From: Abditibacteriaceae bacterium
Lineage (GTDB): Bacteria; Armatimonadota; Abditibacteriia; Abditibacteriales; Abditibacteriaceae
Direction: 5' to 3'
Assembly (NCBI GenBank): GCA_019239895.1
Contig: JAFAZH010000014.1
Coordinates: 1-64,000 of the forward strand
DNA length: 64,000 nucleotides
The notes under the pieces were generated by a model, which was given only the letters and a program-made list of their open reading frames with translations, searched no databases and had not been told where the DNA came from. Position numbers and translations under genes: made by a program. This document shows positions 7,623-16,752 of the stretch, piece after piece. The stretch's first letter is position 1. Every line of letters begins with the position of its first letter.

Positions 7623-10349
7623 ATGAGAAGCGATACGCAAGACGCTTTAATCGAAGTCGAAACTGAAACTGACTCCTTTAGCGACGATGCCCTGTCGGTG
7701 GTTCCACAAGGGGGTGGACATTACGCTACGGTCATCTTAGATCGCAATCAGTCGCCATTCGATAAAGAACTCACTTACTCTGTGCCGCCCGCATTGCGTT
7801 CCATCCTGCGGCCAGGCTTTGCTGTCTTAGTCCCCATTGGCCGCCAAACTCTGACGGGTTACGTCACGGGTTTTACCGACCAACTCAGCTTTGAACCGAA
7901 GCATTTACGTTCTATTTTGCAGCTTGTGAGTAAAGCGCCAGTCTTCGATGCCAAGGCGCTTAAAGTAGCCCGCTGGATGAGTGCCTATTATCATTGTCCT
8001 CTGGCGGAATGTTTATCGTGTTATGTGCCTAATGGGTGGCAATTGGCGACGGAACGGCATTATACGCTGGGGGAAGAAGACTCTTACCTAGTCTTACGCT
8101 CGGTGGCGCGGGCACCGCGCCAATATCAAGTAGTGCAGGTATTGCGCAAAAGCGGCCAACCCCTGACGCAGCGAGAAATTGAACGGGCTTTAGGGGTAGC
8201 CGGAGTTGACCCCAGAGAAACCCGCCATGTTGGTGAGACGTTGCGTAAGTTGCTGGAACAGGGCATTGTGGTAGCCGAAGATGAGTTGCTTGATCCTACT
8301 GTTAAACCCCGTCGGGTGCAGGCCGTGCGTCTGGTTAATGCTGCACCGTTAGATGATAACGCCTGGGCGAAGCTGAAAAAAGCCGCGCCCAAGCAAGCCG
8401 AAGCATTATGCCATCTCTGGTCTTTTCACTCGCCAACATTGGAGACAGTAGACCCAGCCGCGGCCCAGGATAACCCCTCGACTCGTCCAGCCATGCTACA
8501 TCAACCGCAAGCTCTTGCGCCCGCTCCGGTGGCTGTGCCCACCACCCATCTGGCTCATGACTTCGGTATTGACTTAGCCGCGTTACGAGGATTAGAGAAA
8601 AAGGGCTATATTGAGTTTACCCTGCTCGAACAGCGCCGTGCTCCGGTGCCGCATATGCCCCCCAGCGATACGCGGCACATTCAATTAACCTCAGAGCAAA
8701 AAGCGGCTGTCGCCGCCATTGAAGAATCGCTGCGAGCGGTCAGCAATCAGCGGTCAGCAACTAACACCGAGTCCTCATCACTCAGCACTATCTTGTTGCA
8801 AGGCGTGACCGCAAGCGGCAAAACGGAAGTTTATTTAAATTCCATTGAGCACTGCCTGGCCCTGGGGCGGCGTGCCTTAGTGCTGGTGCCTGAAATCGCA
8901 TTAACGGCTCAGACGGTGGAGATATTCCAACGTCGCTTTCAAGAGCGGGTCGCCATTCTGCATTCGGCAATGAGTGCGGGTGAGCGTTTCGATGAATGGC
9001 GGCGGGTGCGCTCCGGGCGCGCGGATATTATTGTGGGGGCGCGTTCGGCCATCTTTGCTCCCTGTCGGGATGTCGGCCTGATTATCATTGATGAAGAGCA
9101 TGACCATTCCTACAAACAAGATGCAATGCCGCGTTATCATGCGCGGGATGTCGCGCTCAAGCGGGCTGCTCTGGAAAATGCCGTTCTGGTGTTGGGCACC
9201 GCTACGCCCAGCCTGGAAAGTTATCAACACGCCCTCAAGGGTGACTTTAAGCACATCAAAATGACCCAGCGCATTGGCACGCGCCGTTTGCCAGATGTCG
9301 AAATCGTGGACATGACGGAGGAGGCGAAAATGGGCACTTTGCCTGTCCTTAGCCAACGTCTTAAAGATGCGCTTTGTGAAACGGTGGCGCGGGGCGAGCA
9401 GGCGATTGTCTTCCTCAATCGGCGTGGCTTTGCCACCTATGTGCAATGCCTGGGATGTGGCCATGTCGAACGCTGCCCGAACTGTGATGTGACCCTGACC
9501 TACCACCGCCGAGCACAGATGCTGCGCTGCCATCACTGCGATCATGCGGCTCCTGTCTTAGAAGAGTGCCCGCAATGCAAAGGCTGGATGATTGGCTTCA
9601 CCGGCACGGGGACGGAAAAAGTGGAAAGTGAAGTGGCCGCTTTGCTTAAAGAGCGTGGCTTATGTGCCGCAACCGTTTTACGTCTCGACCGCGACACCAC
9701 TTCGCAGAAAGGGGCACATGGCAAAATCTTGGGCGAGTTCCGGCAGGGCAAAGCGCAGGTTCTCATCGGCACTCAGATGGTGACTAAGGGGCTGGATTTC
9801 CCGAAAGTCACATTAGTTGGCGTGATTGCCGCCGATACTGCCCTCAACGTGCCCGATTTCCGTGCTGCCGAGCGCACTTTTCAATTATTGGCCCAGGTCG
9901 CGGGACGTGCCGGGCGCGGTGAACAACCTGGACGAGTTTTGATTCAAACGCTCTGTACCGATCACTATGCTATTGAGTCGGCACGCTCCCAGGACTATGA
10001 AAAGTTCGTGGAGCAGGAAATGGAGTTGCGCAAACTGCCGCCCTATCCACCTTTCTCCTATGTAGTCAACATTATTGCCCAGGATGAAGATGCGGCTGTG
10101 GCACAAAAACGTATTCAAACCTTAGCCCTGCAATTTCAGGGTGCTATTGAGCGCGAAGGTGGCGCGACAGAACTCCTCGGCCCGGTAGATTGCCCACTCT
10201 CTCGCGTTAAAGGTAAATACCGCTTTCATCTCATGTTGCGCGATCGTAGCCGTCCCCGCCTGCACCGAGTCCTGGGCGTTTATGACCGCCTCTCCCGCGA
10301 TGCCCGCGAAGGTATCACCATTGATGTGGATGCGATGACGATTATGTGA
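7623..10349 (+). CDS. priA: Primosomal protein N' (PriA helicase)
   Basis: PriA recognises stalled forks and reloads the replicative helicase. In order: an N-terminal fork-binding region with ATVILDRNQSPFDKELTYSV, a winged-helix linker, the superfamily 2 helicase core with Walker A GVTASGKTEVYL (about residue 405), Walker B IIIDEEHDHSYKQ, and the two-zinc domain with CLGCGHVERCPNC and CHHCDHAAP plus ECPQCKG. The product of 908 residues is longer than E. coli PriA (732) because of an N-terminal tail of about 40 residues and a Pro/Ala-rich insertion before the helicase core. The frame is open from 7530, but that region contains the terminator hairpin, so the ATG at 7623 is chosen. Confidence 0.95.
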   Translation: MRSDTQDALIEVETETDSFSDDALSVVPQGGGHYATVILDRNQSPFDKELTYSVPPALRSILRPGFAVLVPIGRQTLTGYVTGFTDQLSFEPKHLRSILQLVSKAPVFDAKALKVARWMSAYYHCPLAECLSCYVPNGWQLATERHYTLGEEDSYLVLRSVARAPRQYQVVQVLRKSGQPLTQREIERALGVAGVDPRETRHVGETLRKLLEQGIVVAEDELLDPTVKPRRVQAVRLVNAAPLDDNAWAKLKKAAPKQAEALCHLWSFHSPTLETVDPAAAQDNPSTRPAMLHQPQALAPAPVAVPTTHLAHDFGIDLAALRGLEKKGYIEFTLLEQRRAPVPHMPPSDTRHIQLTSEQKAAVAAIEESLRAVSNQRSATNTESSSLSTILLQGVTASGKTEVYLNSIEHCLALGRRALVLVPEIALTAQTVEIFQRRFQERVAILHSAMSAGERFDEWRRVRSGRADIIVGARSAIFAPCRDVGLIIIDEEHDHSYKQDAMPRYHARDVALKRAALENAVLVLGTATPSLESYQHALKGDFKHIKMTQRIGTRRLPDVEIVDMTEEAKMGTLPVLSQRLKDALCETVARGEQAIVFLNRRGFATYVQCLGCGHVERCPNCDVTLTYHRRAQMLRCHHCDHAAPVLEECPQCKGWMIGFTGTGTEKVESEVAALLKERGLCAATVLRLDRDTTSQKGAHGKILGEFRQGKAQVLIGTQMVTKGLDFPKVTLVGVIAADTALNVPDFRAAERTFQLLAQVAGRAGRGEQPGRVLIQTLCTDHYAIESARSQDYEKFVEQEMELRKLPPYPPFSYVVNIIAQDEDAAVAQKRIQTLALQFQGAIEREGGATELLGPVDCPLSRVKGKYRFHLMLRDRSRPRLHRVLGVYDRLSRDAREGITIDVDAMTIM

Positions 10350-10350
10350 G

Positions 10351-10440
10351 GATTGAACCGCCAAGGACGCCAAGAGCGCCAAGGAAGAAGAGGGGGAGAA
10401 GGGGAGAAAAGGAGAGGGGAAAGTGGGGAACAAGGTAGAG
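10351..10440. repeat. Half element of palindrome family B (left arm)
   Basis: Beginning two bases after the priA stop, GATTGAACCGCCAAGGACGC introduces the same left arm as the complete element at 41691, followed by the purine-rich AGGAAGAAGAGGGGGAGAAG tract. No right arm follows directly; a matching right arm lies after the next gene, at about 11505-11567. Immediately after it, at 10449-10464, GTCATGCTGAGCGCAG matches the arm of palindrome family D. Confidence 0.75.
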
Positions 10441-10544
10441 CCAGAGTGTGTCATGCTGAGCGCAGCCCCGCCAGTTCTCTTTAGCGGAGCGATTCTATAC
10501 TGAGCCAGAAGAGTATGCATAACGATCATTAGGGGCAATTATTT

Positions 10545-11411
10545 ATGCCAGCTATGGGGAAATGTACAATCTGTGGCGCGGACAATCCTTATCGGAAATT
10601 GAACTGCGATAGCTGTGGCGCACAACTGCCCTGGGCCACTGCCATCTTGTCTAAAACCAGCCCATTTCCTAATACCCCAAGTCCTACTCAGGCAGTTCCT
10701 ATGCAGTGGGTGCCGACAGTACAGGGATTGGCTCCACATGTGGGGATTGTAGCGGCGTGGTCAGCGTTGGCCTTTATGTTCTGGCTACTAGTTTTGATAG
10801 CAGAAATTCTGGCACTCTTTACTCCAGTTATTTTGTTAGGGAGCGCAATATGGGTCATCTTCGATGCATCTCGCTTAGGTGCTCGGCACGGGCAATTGAG
10901 AGGTTTTTTTGATCTTTCTCCCTGGCAGTGGGGGTTTTGTTGCTTTATGTTTTCACCAGTTTTCTTTCCCGCTTACTGCCTATCCCGGCCTTTGTATCAG
11001 AAGATTGCAACCAACCCACAGCTAGCGGCGTCATCGTTGGGAATTGCACGCCCAAAGGTAAATGCTGTGTGGCTCGTAGTCGGCTTGATTGCATTAGAGG
11101 CTGTGGGGACTATGGTTGTTCTGACCGTCACTGGCGCAGGTATGCATGATGAGCAGGTGGCTCAACAGCAACAAATTCGAGAATCACAGGACAAACGAGC
11201 AAACCTTGAAGAAAATCTTAAGGCAAGTATTAATAGTGACTTACAGAAGAGGGGAGAAACACGAACCTGCACCCGTGTAGTTTTGATCAAAGAGACAGAC
11301 CGTTATTACAAAGGCGTCACTGAGTATTCCGACAATACGCGTGCCAATGTATCGGTTGAATTAGATGAGGATGGCCGAGCCATGTATGAGACAGGGCCGC
11401 TTGGTCAATAG
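10545..11411 (+). CDS. Zinc-ribbon membrane protein, hypothetical
   Basis: The 288-residue product opens with a zinc ribbon, KCTICGADNPYRKLNCDSCG (C-x2-C and C-x2-C, residues 6-25), then a proline-rich linker and four hydrophobic segments, two close together between residues 65 and 105 (ALAFMFWLLVLIAEILALF and the next), one near 125-145 and one near 180-200. The tail is soluble with a coiled-coil-like QQQQIRESQDKRANLEENL. The pattern suggests a cytoplasmic zinc ribbon on a membrane anchor. A short AGGGG precedes the start. The gene is bracketed by inverted arms of repeat family B (10351 and 11567), which may mean it was captured or that the repeat was split by its insertion. No family name is justified. 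Confidence 0.65.
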   Translation: MPAMGKCTICGADNPYRKLNCDSCGAQLPWATAILSKTSPFPNTPSPTQAVPMQWVPTVQGLAPHVGIVAAWSALAFMFWLLVLIAEILALFTPVILLGSAIWVIFDASRLGARHGQLRGFFDLSPWQWGFCCFMFSPVFFPAYCLSRPLYQKIATNPQLAASSLGIARPKVNAVWLVVGLIALEAVGTMVVLTVTGAGMHDEQVAQQQQIRESQDKRANLEENLKASINSDLQKRGETRTCTRVVLIKETDRYYKGVTEYSDNTRANVSVELDEDGRAMYETGPLGQ

Positions 11412-11504
11412 TTATTCCAACTACCTCCTATCAGTGACCTTAAAGTAAGGGAAACTCCATACTTTGTCCTCGGCAGATTTAACCTTTTGCAGCATTGAAC
11501 AGAC

Positions 11505-11567
11505 TATCACTCTTATTCCCTTTCTCCTTCTCTCCTCTTCGTCCTTGGCGCTCTTGGCGGTTCAAAA
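11505..11567. repeat. Half element of palindrome family B (right arm)
   Basis: The pyrimidine-rich CTTATTCCCTTTCTCCTTCT leads into CTTGGCGCTCTTGGCGGTTC, the reverse complement of the left arm found at 10351. The two arms therefore form an inverted pair about 1.2 kb apart with a whole gene between them. Confidence 0.75.
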
Positions 11568-11577
11568 TTAAACAACC

Positions 11578-12264
11578 ATGCTTGAGATTGCCCACGCTGT
11601 AGATAGTTATCATTCCCGCAGTGAGGATCGCGTTGAGATTATTCACCGTGGGCAGTGTGCCGTTATTGTGGTGGCGGATGGGGTTGGGGGCAGAGCGGAA
11701 GCAGCGGAGTTTGTTATCCATGAAGTGAAGGTGGCGCTGGCTAAACTCACTTTGCCCTGTGAGCCAGTAGACTGGTGCAGCCTCCTCTGTGACATTGATG
11801 GTGCCCTGGCTGACGATGCTCAAGCGGGTGAAACGACAATTGTCATTGCTGCTGTTTCTGCAAACGGCATAAATGGAGCCAGCGTTGGGGATTCGGTCGC
11901 GTGGTTGATAACTTCTGGTGGCTACGATGACCTGACTGAAAGACAAGAACGTAAGCCTTTTCTGGGTAGTGGCGCGGCGTGGCCAGTGGCATTTCAAACG
12001 CGCAAACTTGAGGGGACGCTCTTAGTAGCCACCGATGGCTTAACGAAATTTACCTCTCCCGAAAGCATTTGCGCAGTGGCTTGTGAGGCAGAGATTGAAG
12101 CAGCAGTTCATCACCTCATTGAGTTAGTTCGTCCGCCATCGGGCAAGCTACCAGATGATATAGCAGTCGCGCTTTGCCGCCTATCAATCAACCACCAAGA
12201 GAGTCAAGGGGAGCAGAAAGGTTTAGCAAGAGTGAGTAACCTCTTTCGTAAATTTAAACAGTAA
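11578..12264 (+). CDS. PP2C-family protein serine/threonine phosphatase
   Basis: Metal-dependent phosphatase of the PPM/PP2C fold, 228 residues, soluble and probably cytoplasmic. Diagnostic elements: SEDRVEII near the N-terminus (the D-R region), VVADGVGGRAEA (residues about 29-40, metal-binding Asp-Gly), GETTIVIAAV, GASVGDSVAWL, LLVATDGLTKF (second metal Asp) and PDDIAVALCRL at the C-terminus. All expected metal-binding aspartates are present, so it should be active. It probably reverses Ser/Thr phosphorylation, but no partner kinase is in the window. The start codon follows an AAC run with only a weak ribosome binding site. Confidence 0.88.
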   Translation: MLEIAHAVDSYHSRSEDRVEIIHRGQCAVIVVADGVGGRAEAAEFVIHEVKVALAKLTLPCEPVDWCSLLCDIDGALADDAQAGETTIVIAAVSANGINGASVGDSVAWLITSGGYDDLTERQERKPFLGSGAAWPVAFQTRKLEGTLLVATDGLTKFTSPESICAVACEAEIEAAVHHLIELVRPPSGKLPDDIAVALCRLSINHQESQGEQKGLARVSNLFRKFKQ

Positions 12265-12266
12265 AT

Positions 12267-12314
12267 CCTTCTCTCCTCTCCCTTGGTGCTCTTGGTGTCC
12301 TTGGCGGTTGATTC
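12267..12314. repeat. Half element of palindrome family B (right arm, diverged)
   Basis: CTTCTCTCCTCTCCCTTGGT continues into GCTCTTGGTGTCCTTGGCGG and ends with TTGATTC at about 12314. It has the same orientation as the right arm at 11567, so the phosphatase gene is flanked by two like-oriented arms. It lies between the converging stops of the phosphatase and lipA and may act as a shared terminator. Confidence 0.65.
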
Positions 12315-12316
12315 AA

Positions 12317-13267
12317 TCACTGTTGAGCGCGATGAAAGTCTTCGCCTGCATGGTAGGAACTGCGCACGAAGGGGCCGGAGGCGACCATTGCAAAGCCGAG
12401 TCGTTCGCCGATGCTTTTGAGTTCTGCGAATTCGTCAGGGTGATAATATCGCTGCACCGGGAGGTGGCGGGGGCTGGGGCGCAGATATTGGCCGATGGTG
12501 ACGAAGTCCACGTTGTGTGCTTTCAGATCGTGTAGCACCTCGACGATTTCTTCTTTAGTTTCTCCCAAACCAGTCATCAAACCACTCTTGGTTTTAATGG
12601 AAGAGTCGAAGGCTTTAACGTGCTTGAGTAAATCAAGTGAGCGTTGATATTTGGAGCCGGGGCGCACGGTGCGGTAAAGACGTGGCACGGTCTCGATGTT
12701 GTGATTGTAAACATCGGGCCGGGTGGCGGCGACGGCTTCAATATCCCCCGTCACGCCTTTGAAGTCCGGGGTTAAGATTTCGATTTTAGCCTGTGGCAAC
12801 TGGGCACGAACCGCGTGGATGGTAGCTATCCAGTGGGCGGCACCACCGTCGGCAATGTCGTCGCGGTCAACGGAAGTTATAACAACATAACTCAGTCCCA
12901 GGCGTTGGGCAGCCGTGGCGACACGCTCTGGCTCAGTGGGATCAAGCGCGAGAGGACGATGGGTGGTGACGCTACAAAAGCCGCAGTTGCGGGTGCATTT
13001 ATCACCGCCAATCATAAACGTCGCTGTGGCATGGCTCCAACATTCCCCGATGTTAGGGCAACGTGCTTCCTCGCAAACGGTGACAATGCCCAATTCTTTA
13101 AGTTGCTCCCCTGTATGCACAGTCTGGCGGGCTTTCCCGGTTTTGACTTTTAACCATTCGGGTAGACGTGGGTCAGGCTGCGCCGCATAAGCACGCCGCG
13201 AGGTGGCAAGGGATGAGGGAGTTGAAGGAGCTATAGATTCAAGTGGAATAAACTGTGTGTTGACCAT
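12317..13267 (-). CDS. lipA: Lipoyl synthase LipA
   Basis: Radical SAM enzyme that inserts two sulfurs into protein-bound octanoyl groups to make lipoyl cofactor for 2-oxoacid dehydrogenases. The auxiliary cluster motif C-x4-C-x5-C is present as CEEARCPNIGEC (about residues 60-71) and the SAM cluster motif C-x3-C-x2-C as CTRNCGFC (about 92-99). Downstream VITSVDRDDIADGGA and the C-terminal SGPFVRSSYHAGED, with the conserved R-S-S-Y, are typical. At 316 residues the length is normal. No lipB is beside it; a converging phosphatase gene ends 53 bp away. Confidence 0.96.
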   Translation of the reverse strand: MVNTQFIPLESIAPSTPSSLATSRRAYAAQPDPRLPEWLKVKTGKARQTVHTGEQLKELGIVTVCEEARCPNIGECWSHATATFMIGGDKCTRNCGFCSVTTHRPLALDPTEPERVATAAQRLGLSYVVITSVDRDDIADGGAAHWIATIHAVRAQLPQAKIEILTPDFKGVTGDIEAVAATRPDVYNHNIETVPRLYRTVRPGSKYQRSLDLLKHVKAFDSSIKTKSGLMTGLGETKEEIVEVLHDLKAHNVDFVTIGQYLRPSPRHLPVQRYYHPDEFAELKSIGERLGFAMVASGPFVRSSYHAGEDFHRAQQ

Positions 13268-13300
13268 TTTAGTATCCAGTCCGAAATGTTATCCATTTTT

Positions 13301-13433
13301 TACCACAGAGACACCGAGGCACAGAGATTTGAGAGAAGATGGGAAGGGCAAAGCTTACTTGCCTTACAAATTCGTAACCTATGATTTCAACTTCCTTCCT
13401 CTCAAATCTCTGTGCCGCGGTGTCTCTGTGGTG
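13301..13433. repeat. Interrupted palindrome, family A (copy 2)
   Basis: TACCACAGAGACACCGAGGC opens the left arm and the right arm ends in GTGTCTCTGTGGTG. The pairing continues inward with GCACAGAGATTTGAG against CTCAAATCTCTGTGC. This copy differs from the one at 3451 by substitutions that are matched in both arms, so the hairpin has been maintained. It lies between lipA and the lipoprotein gene. Confidence 0.82.
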
Positions 13434-13443
13434 AGTTTCATCT

Positions 13444-14175
13444 TTATTGCTGACGTTGAATGGTAAGGGTGAAGTCCACAATGTCGAGTTGGGCTAAGTT
13501 GATACTGCCCGTAGGATCATCACTGAGCACATCATTCGCCGGTTCTTGCACTGTTTGAGCATTGGTGTAGGTGCGGTTGGCACGAATATCAAAAGTATTA
13601 TAGAAATTGGGAAGTTGTGGCCCAAAAGCATCGTAGGCTTTGCGGGTGAAATCGTTAGGATCGCGGAGAATCGTATTCGTGGTGACGAAGTTCGTATCAA
13701 GATACTGAGTATTCGCCTTAAACAGCCGCGCCCCGCTATCCGTTAGGGCGTCCAGATCAAGGGTGAAACTGAGGGTGTTGCCGCCTCCGGCTGGCGTGGG
13801 GGCTACCACAAAGGCCCGCGAGGCACGATCCAGAGTTTCCGTAGTGGCGCTGGTGGCGGTGCGACGATAAACCGTATATTGGCCGCCCCGATACTGCACT
13901 AGAACTGTAAAAGAGCCACCAACGACGCCATTAGTCAGGTTAGTGAAGCCAACAATCGCGGCGGGGCCGGTGGATGAAATGTTATCGTCGTCAAAAGCGA
14001 AGTCGTAGATATAGGCATCGTTTATCGGTTGCTGGGTAGTCATCGTGACAACGAGGCGATTGTGTGCTGTGGGCACCGTCGGCCCGCCACTGGAAGGGTC
14101 GTGGGCGCAACCCGCTAATGCCAGTAGCACGCTAATGATAATCGCTGTGGCAGTCTGTTGAGGACGAAAGTTCAT
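13444..14175 (-). CDS. Putative lipoprotein, unknown function
   Basis: The 243-residue product has a lipoprotein signal peptide: a hydrophobic core TAIIISVLLA followed by lipobox LAGC with Cys at residue 23, so it should be lipid-anchored after export. The mature part is beta-rich, with VVTMTTQQPINDAYIYDFAF, TVLVQYRGGQYTVYRR and a C-terminal VDFTLTIQR, which suggests a compact beta-sandwich. Asn, Thr and Asp are abundant, as in extracytoplasmic proteins. No family is recognised. It may be co-transcribed with the downstream or upstream minus-strand genes, since the CPBP gene ends only 71 bp before its start. Confidence 0.7.
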   Translation of the reverse strand: MNFRPQQTATAIIISVLLALAGCAHDPSSGGPTVPTAHNRLVVTMTTQQPINDAYIYDFAFDDDNISSTGPAAIVGFTNLTNGVVGGSFTVLVQYRGGQYTVYRRTATSATTETLDRASRAFVVAPTPAGGGNTLSFTLDLDALTDSGARLFKANTQYLDTNFVTTNTILRDPNDFTRKAYDAFGPQLPNFYNTFDIRANRTYTNAQTVQEPANDVLSDDPTGSINLAQLDIVDFTLTIQRQQ

Positions 14176-14246
14176 GTCTTTTAAGCCTTACTACTCTTTT
14201 GAGCCTTACTGCAAATTGTGCAGTTCCTATTAAAACATACCAAAAT

Positions 14247-15332
14247 TCAAAACAATACCAAAATCGCCCAGGCGATATGGACGAAGGCATGAGTGAGGAA
14301 CGCCGGTACAAAAGACTTTTCGCGCCAGGCCACTGTTCCCAATACCAATCCCCCGGCGAATGAACTGACAAACTCCGGCATCGGCTTATGATAGTGGGCG
14401 GCGGCAAAGAGAGTGGCTTGCAGGAGAATCGCCAGGACTGGGCCAAAGCCCTGAGCCATGCCAAATAAGAGGAAACCACGATGGAACCACTCCCAGCACA
14501 GCATGTAGATTGCTAATGAGAGCAATAACCACAGCCACGAACTGGCCCCGGTGATGGGTGGAAAATAGCCATAATGAGTGGCATCCGAGCGGTAGAAGGC
14601 GCGAGTGTTAGGGTCACGGGAGGCGAACCAGAGAAAGGGCAGCATGAAGGCAAACATCACCAAGGCCAACTTGAGATGCCTACGACATTGCTTAAAGTTC
14701 CAGCCATAGTTCCAGGCGTTATATTTTTGATCGCGTAGCCAATCGAGGTGGCCTAATCCCTGCGCGAAGAACATCCAGACAATACCGAGGGGCAATAGGA
14801 AATTAGCTACTACACTCAGACTAATCCAGCGATTCCATTCCTGCCCCGGGTTGATAACCGCCTGATTCTGCGCCCAGGAGAGAAAGCCGCCTGCAAGAAG
14901 GGTAAATAACGCTCGCAGGAAAAGGGTGGTCGGATTCTCATCATCTTCCCACGTCTCAGGCGTGGGTTCATCTAAGGGTGTGTCTGCGGGTGGAAGATCG
15001 GATGGTGGAGCAGAAGGAGCATCAGACAGTGAAGGCTCTAAATGAGCACCATCGGTAGCATTTTGATCTGATAAAGTTGTTTCATCTGGTGCTGCTGAAT
15101 CCAATGGCGATGCCGAAGCTAACTCCTGAGTTGCGGGTTCTGCTAATAGTGGCGGCTCGCTGGCTGGCTCAAGTTTGCTCAAGGCTTCAGAGTCAGCTAA
15201 GGGAACCTCCGTTAGAGCTTGCCGGGACTTAATTGCATCAGGCACCTGACCTGAGTGGTCAGCCAATTCAATCTCTGCTCTATTATCCTCTGGTTTATCT
15301 TCCGACGGATACTGGTGATCAGTCATGCTCAA
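14247..15332 (-). CDS. CPBP-family intramembrane protease homologue, variant motif 1
   Basis: The 361-residue protein has a long acidic, proline/alanine-rich cytoplasmic N-terminus (about residues 1-130) followed by about seven membrane segments. The C-terminal half carries the CPBP/Rce1 (Abi) signature: motif 1 is CWEWFHRGFLLFG where the family has E-E-x3-R, motif 2 is LFAAAHY (F-x3-H) and motif 3 is FLTHAFVHIAW. The second Glu, the Arg and both His are kept, but the first Glu is replaced by Trp, so catalytic competence is uncertain. Members process prenylated or peptide substrates or act as scaffolds. Nothing nearby, such as a bacteriocin gene, suggests its substrate. Confidence 0.85.
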   Translation of the reverse strand: MSMTDHQYPSEDKPEDNRAEIELADHSGQVPDAIKSRQALTEVPLADSEALSKLEPASEPPLLAEPATQELASASPLDSAAPDETTLSDQNATDGAHLEPSLSDAPSAPPSDLPPADTPLDEPTPETWEDDENPTTLFLRALFTLLAGGFLSWAQNQAVINPGQEWNRWISLSVVANFLLPLGIVWMFFAQGLGHLDWLRDQKYNAWNYGWNFKQCRRHLKLALVMFAFMLPFLWFASRDPNTRAFYRSDATHYGYFPPITGASSWLWLLLSLAIYMLCWEWFHRGFLLFGMAQGFGPVLAILLQATLFAAAHYHKPMPEFVSSFAGGLVLGTVAWREKSFVPAFLTHAFVHIAWAILVLF

Positions 15333-15555
15333 TGGTTATTAAATTCCCTTTTGCCAGCGTGCCATCCAATTACGGGCATGAAGACTGCAACAAATCCAGC
15401 TTTAGAGACACGTACTTGCGATTGCGCTGTCATAAAGATTGCGGGTTACCCCCGCACCTTCGGTTCCCTTAGCAGTTTGACACGAGGGCGTGTGCAGAGT
15501 AAGATACGCAAAGTGAGAACGTGCCTAAAATACCAGAGAAAGTGGCTCCTTCCTT

Positions 15556-16746
15556 ATGTTATCCGAACGCATTAATCGCATTCAGCCGTCGCCGACCCTG
15601 ACCATTTCGGCCAAAGCCAAAGCGATGCGCGCTGCTGGTGAAGACGTTATCTCTTTTGATGTAGGAGAACCCGATTTCGATACGCCAGAGCACATTAAAG
15701 AAGCATGTATCAGAGCCTTGCGCGACGGCGACACCAAATATACCGCTGCGGCAGGCACCCCGCAATTGCGTGAAGCCATCTGCCGCAAATTAAAACGCGA
15801 GAACAAGTTGGAATACGCGCCCGACCAAATCGTCGTTTCCTGCGGCGGCAAGCATTCGCTGTACAACATCTTTCAAAGCATCCTCAACCCCGGCGATGAG
15901 GTCATCATTCCCGCGCCTTACTGGGTGAGCTACCCCGACCAGGTGTTGCTCGCCGATGGCGTGCCAGTCTTCATCCAGGCCAGCCAGGAGCAGGGCTTTA
16001 AGATCACGCCCCAGCAATTGGCTGATTGCTTGAAAGCGCACCCACGGGCCAAGGCCATCGTGATTAACAGCCCCTCCAACCCGACAGGTGCCGTGTATCC
16101 GCCTGCGGCGTTGCGCGAGTTATGCCAGGTCTTGGAAAATTATCCCAATGTGCTCATCATCTCCGATGAAGTTTACGAGCATATGGTTTATGCGCCCAAT
16201 CAGCAATGGAGCGTAGCATCCTATAACGAAGAGTTCCAGGCTCGCACGATCCTCGTGCATTCTTTCTCTAAGACCTATTCGATGACGGGCTGGCGCTTAG
16301 GCTGGACGAGTTCCAGCAAGGAACTGGCCTCCGCGATGGCGAAACTGCAAAGCCAGTCCACCTCCAACCCCACCAGTTTTGCCCAGGCGGGTGGGGTGGC
16401 CGCTCTGGATGGCCCGATTAATACCGATATGCTAGGCGAGTTTGAACACCGGGGTAAGGTCATCCGCGAGCTGCTCAAAGATGTGCCTGGCTTCACTTGC
16501 ATCCGGCCCGAAGGCGCATTTTACGCCTTTCCCAAAGTAGACGGCATCTTCGGCGTGATGGTGGATCGAAACACGCAAATCAATTCCGCCAGCGACCTCG
16601 CTGCCTATCTCTTGCGCGCTGCGAAAGTCGCCGTTGTGCCCGGTGAAGGTTTTGGTGCGCCCGCTCACTTGCGCTTCAGTTATGCCACGTCGGAACACCT
16701 GATGAAAGAAGGCATCAACCGCATCCTCCAGGTGCTTCCTGAATAG
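15556..16746 (+). CDS. Pyridoxal-phosphate aspartate aminotransferase (class I)
   Basis: Class I/II aminotransferase of the AspB/thermophilic AspAT subgroup, interconverting aspartate and oxaloacetate with 2-oxoglutarate and glutamate. Sequence marks: FDVGEPDFDTPEHI (substrate Gly and Asp loop, about residue 35), NSPSNPTGAVYPP (about 175-187), SDEVYEHMVY, and the PLP lysine in HSFSKTYSMTGWRLGW (Lys about residue 239). The C-terminal arginine for the substrate carboxylate is in HLRFSYATS. At 396 residues it is full length. The exact substrate specificity among aspartate, prephenate or alanine is not certain. It precedes citrate synthase, separated by a palindromic repeat. Confidence 0.93.
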   Translation: MLSERINRIQPSPTLTISAKAKAMRAAGEDVISFDVGEPDFDTPEHIKEACIRALRDGDTKYTAAAGTPQLREAICRKLKRENKLEYAPDQIVVSCGGKHSLYNIFQSILNPGDEVIIPAPYWVSYPDQVLLADGVPVFIQASQEQGFKITPQQLADCLKAHPRAKAIVINSPSNPTGAVYPPAALRELCQVLENYPNVLIISDEVYEHMVYAPNQQWSVASYNEEFQARTILVHSFSKTYSMTGWRLGWTSSSKELASAMAKLQSQSTSNPTSFAQAGGVAALDGPINTDMLGEFEHRGKVIRELLKDVPGFTCIRPEGAFYAFPKVDGIFGVMVDRNTQINSASDLAAYLLRAAKVAVVPGEGFGAPAHLRFSYATSEHLMKEGINRILQVLPE

Positions 16747-16752
16747 AATTTA

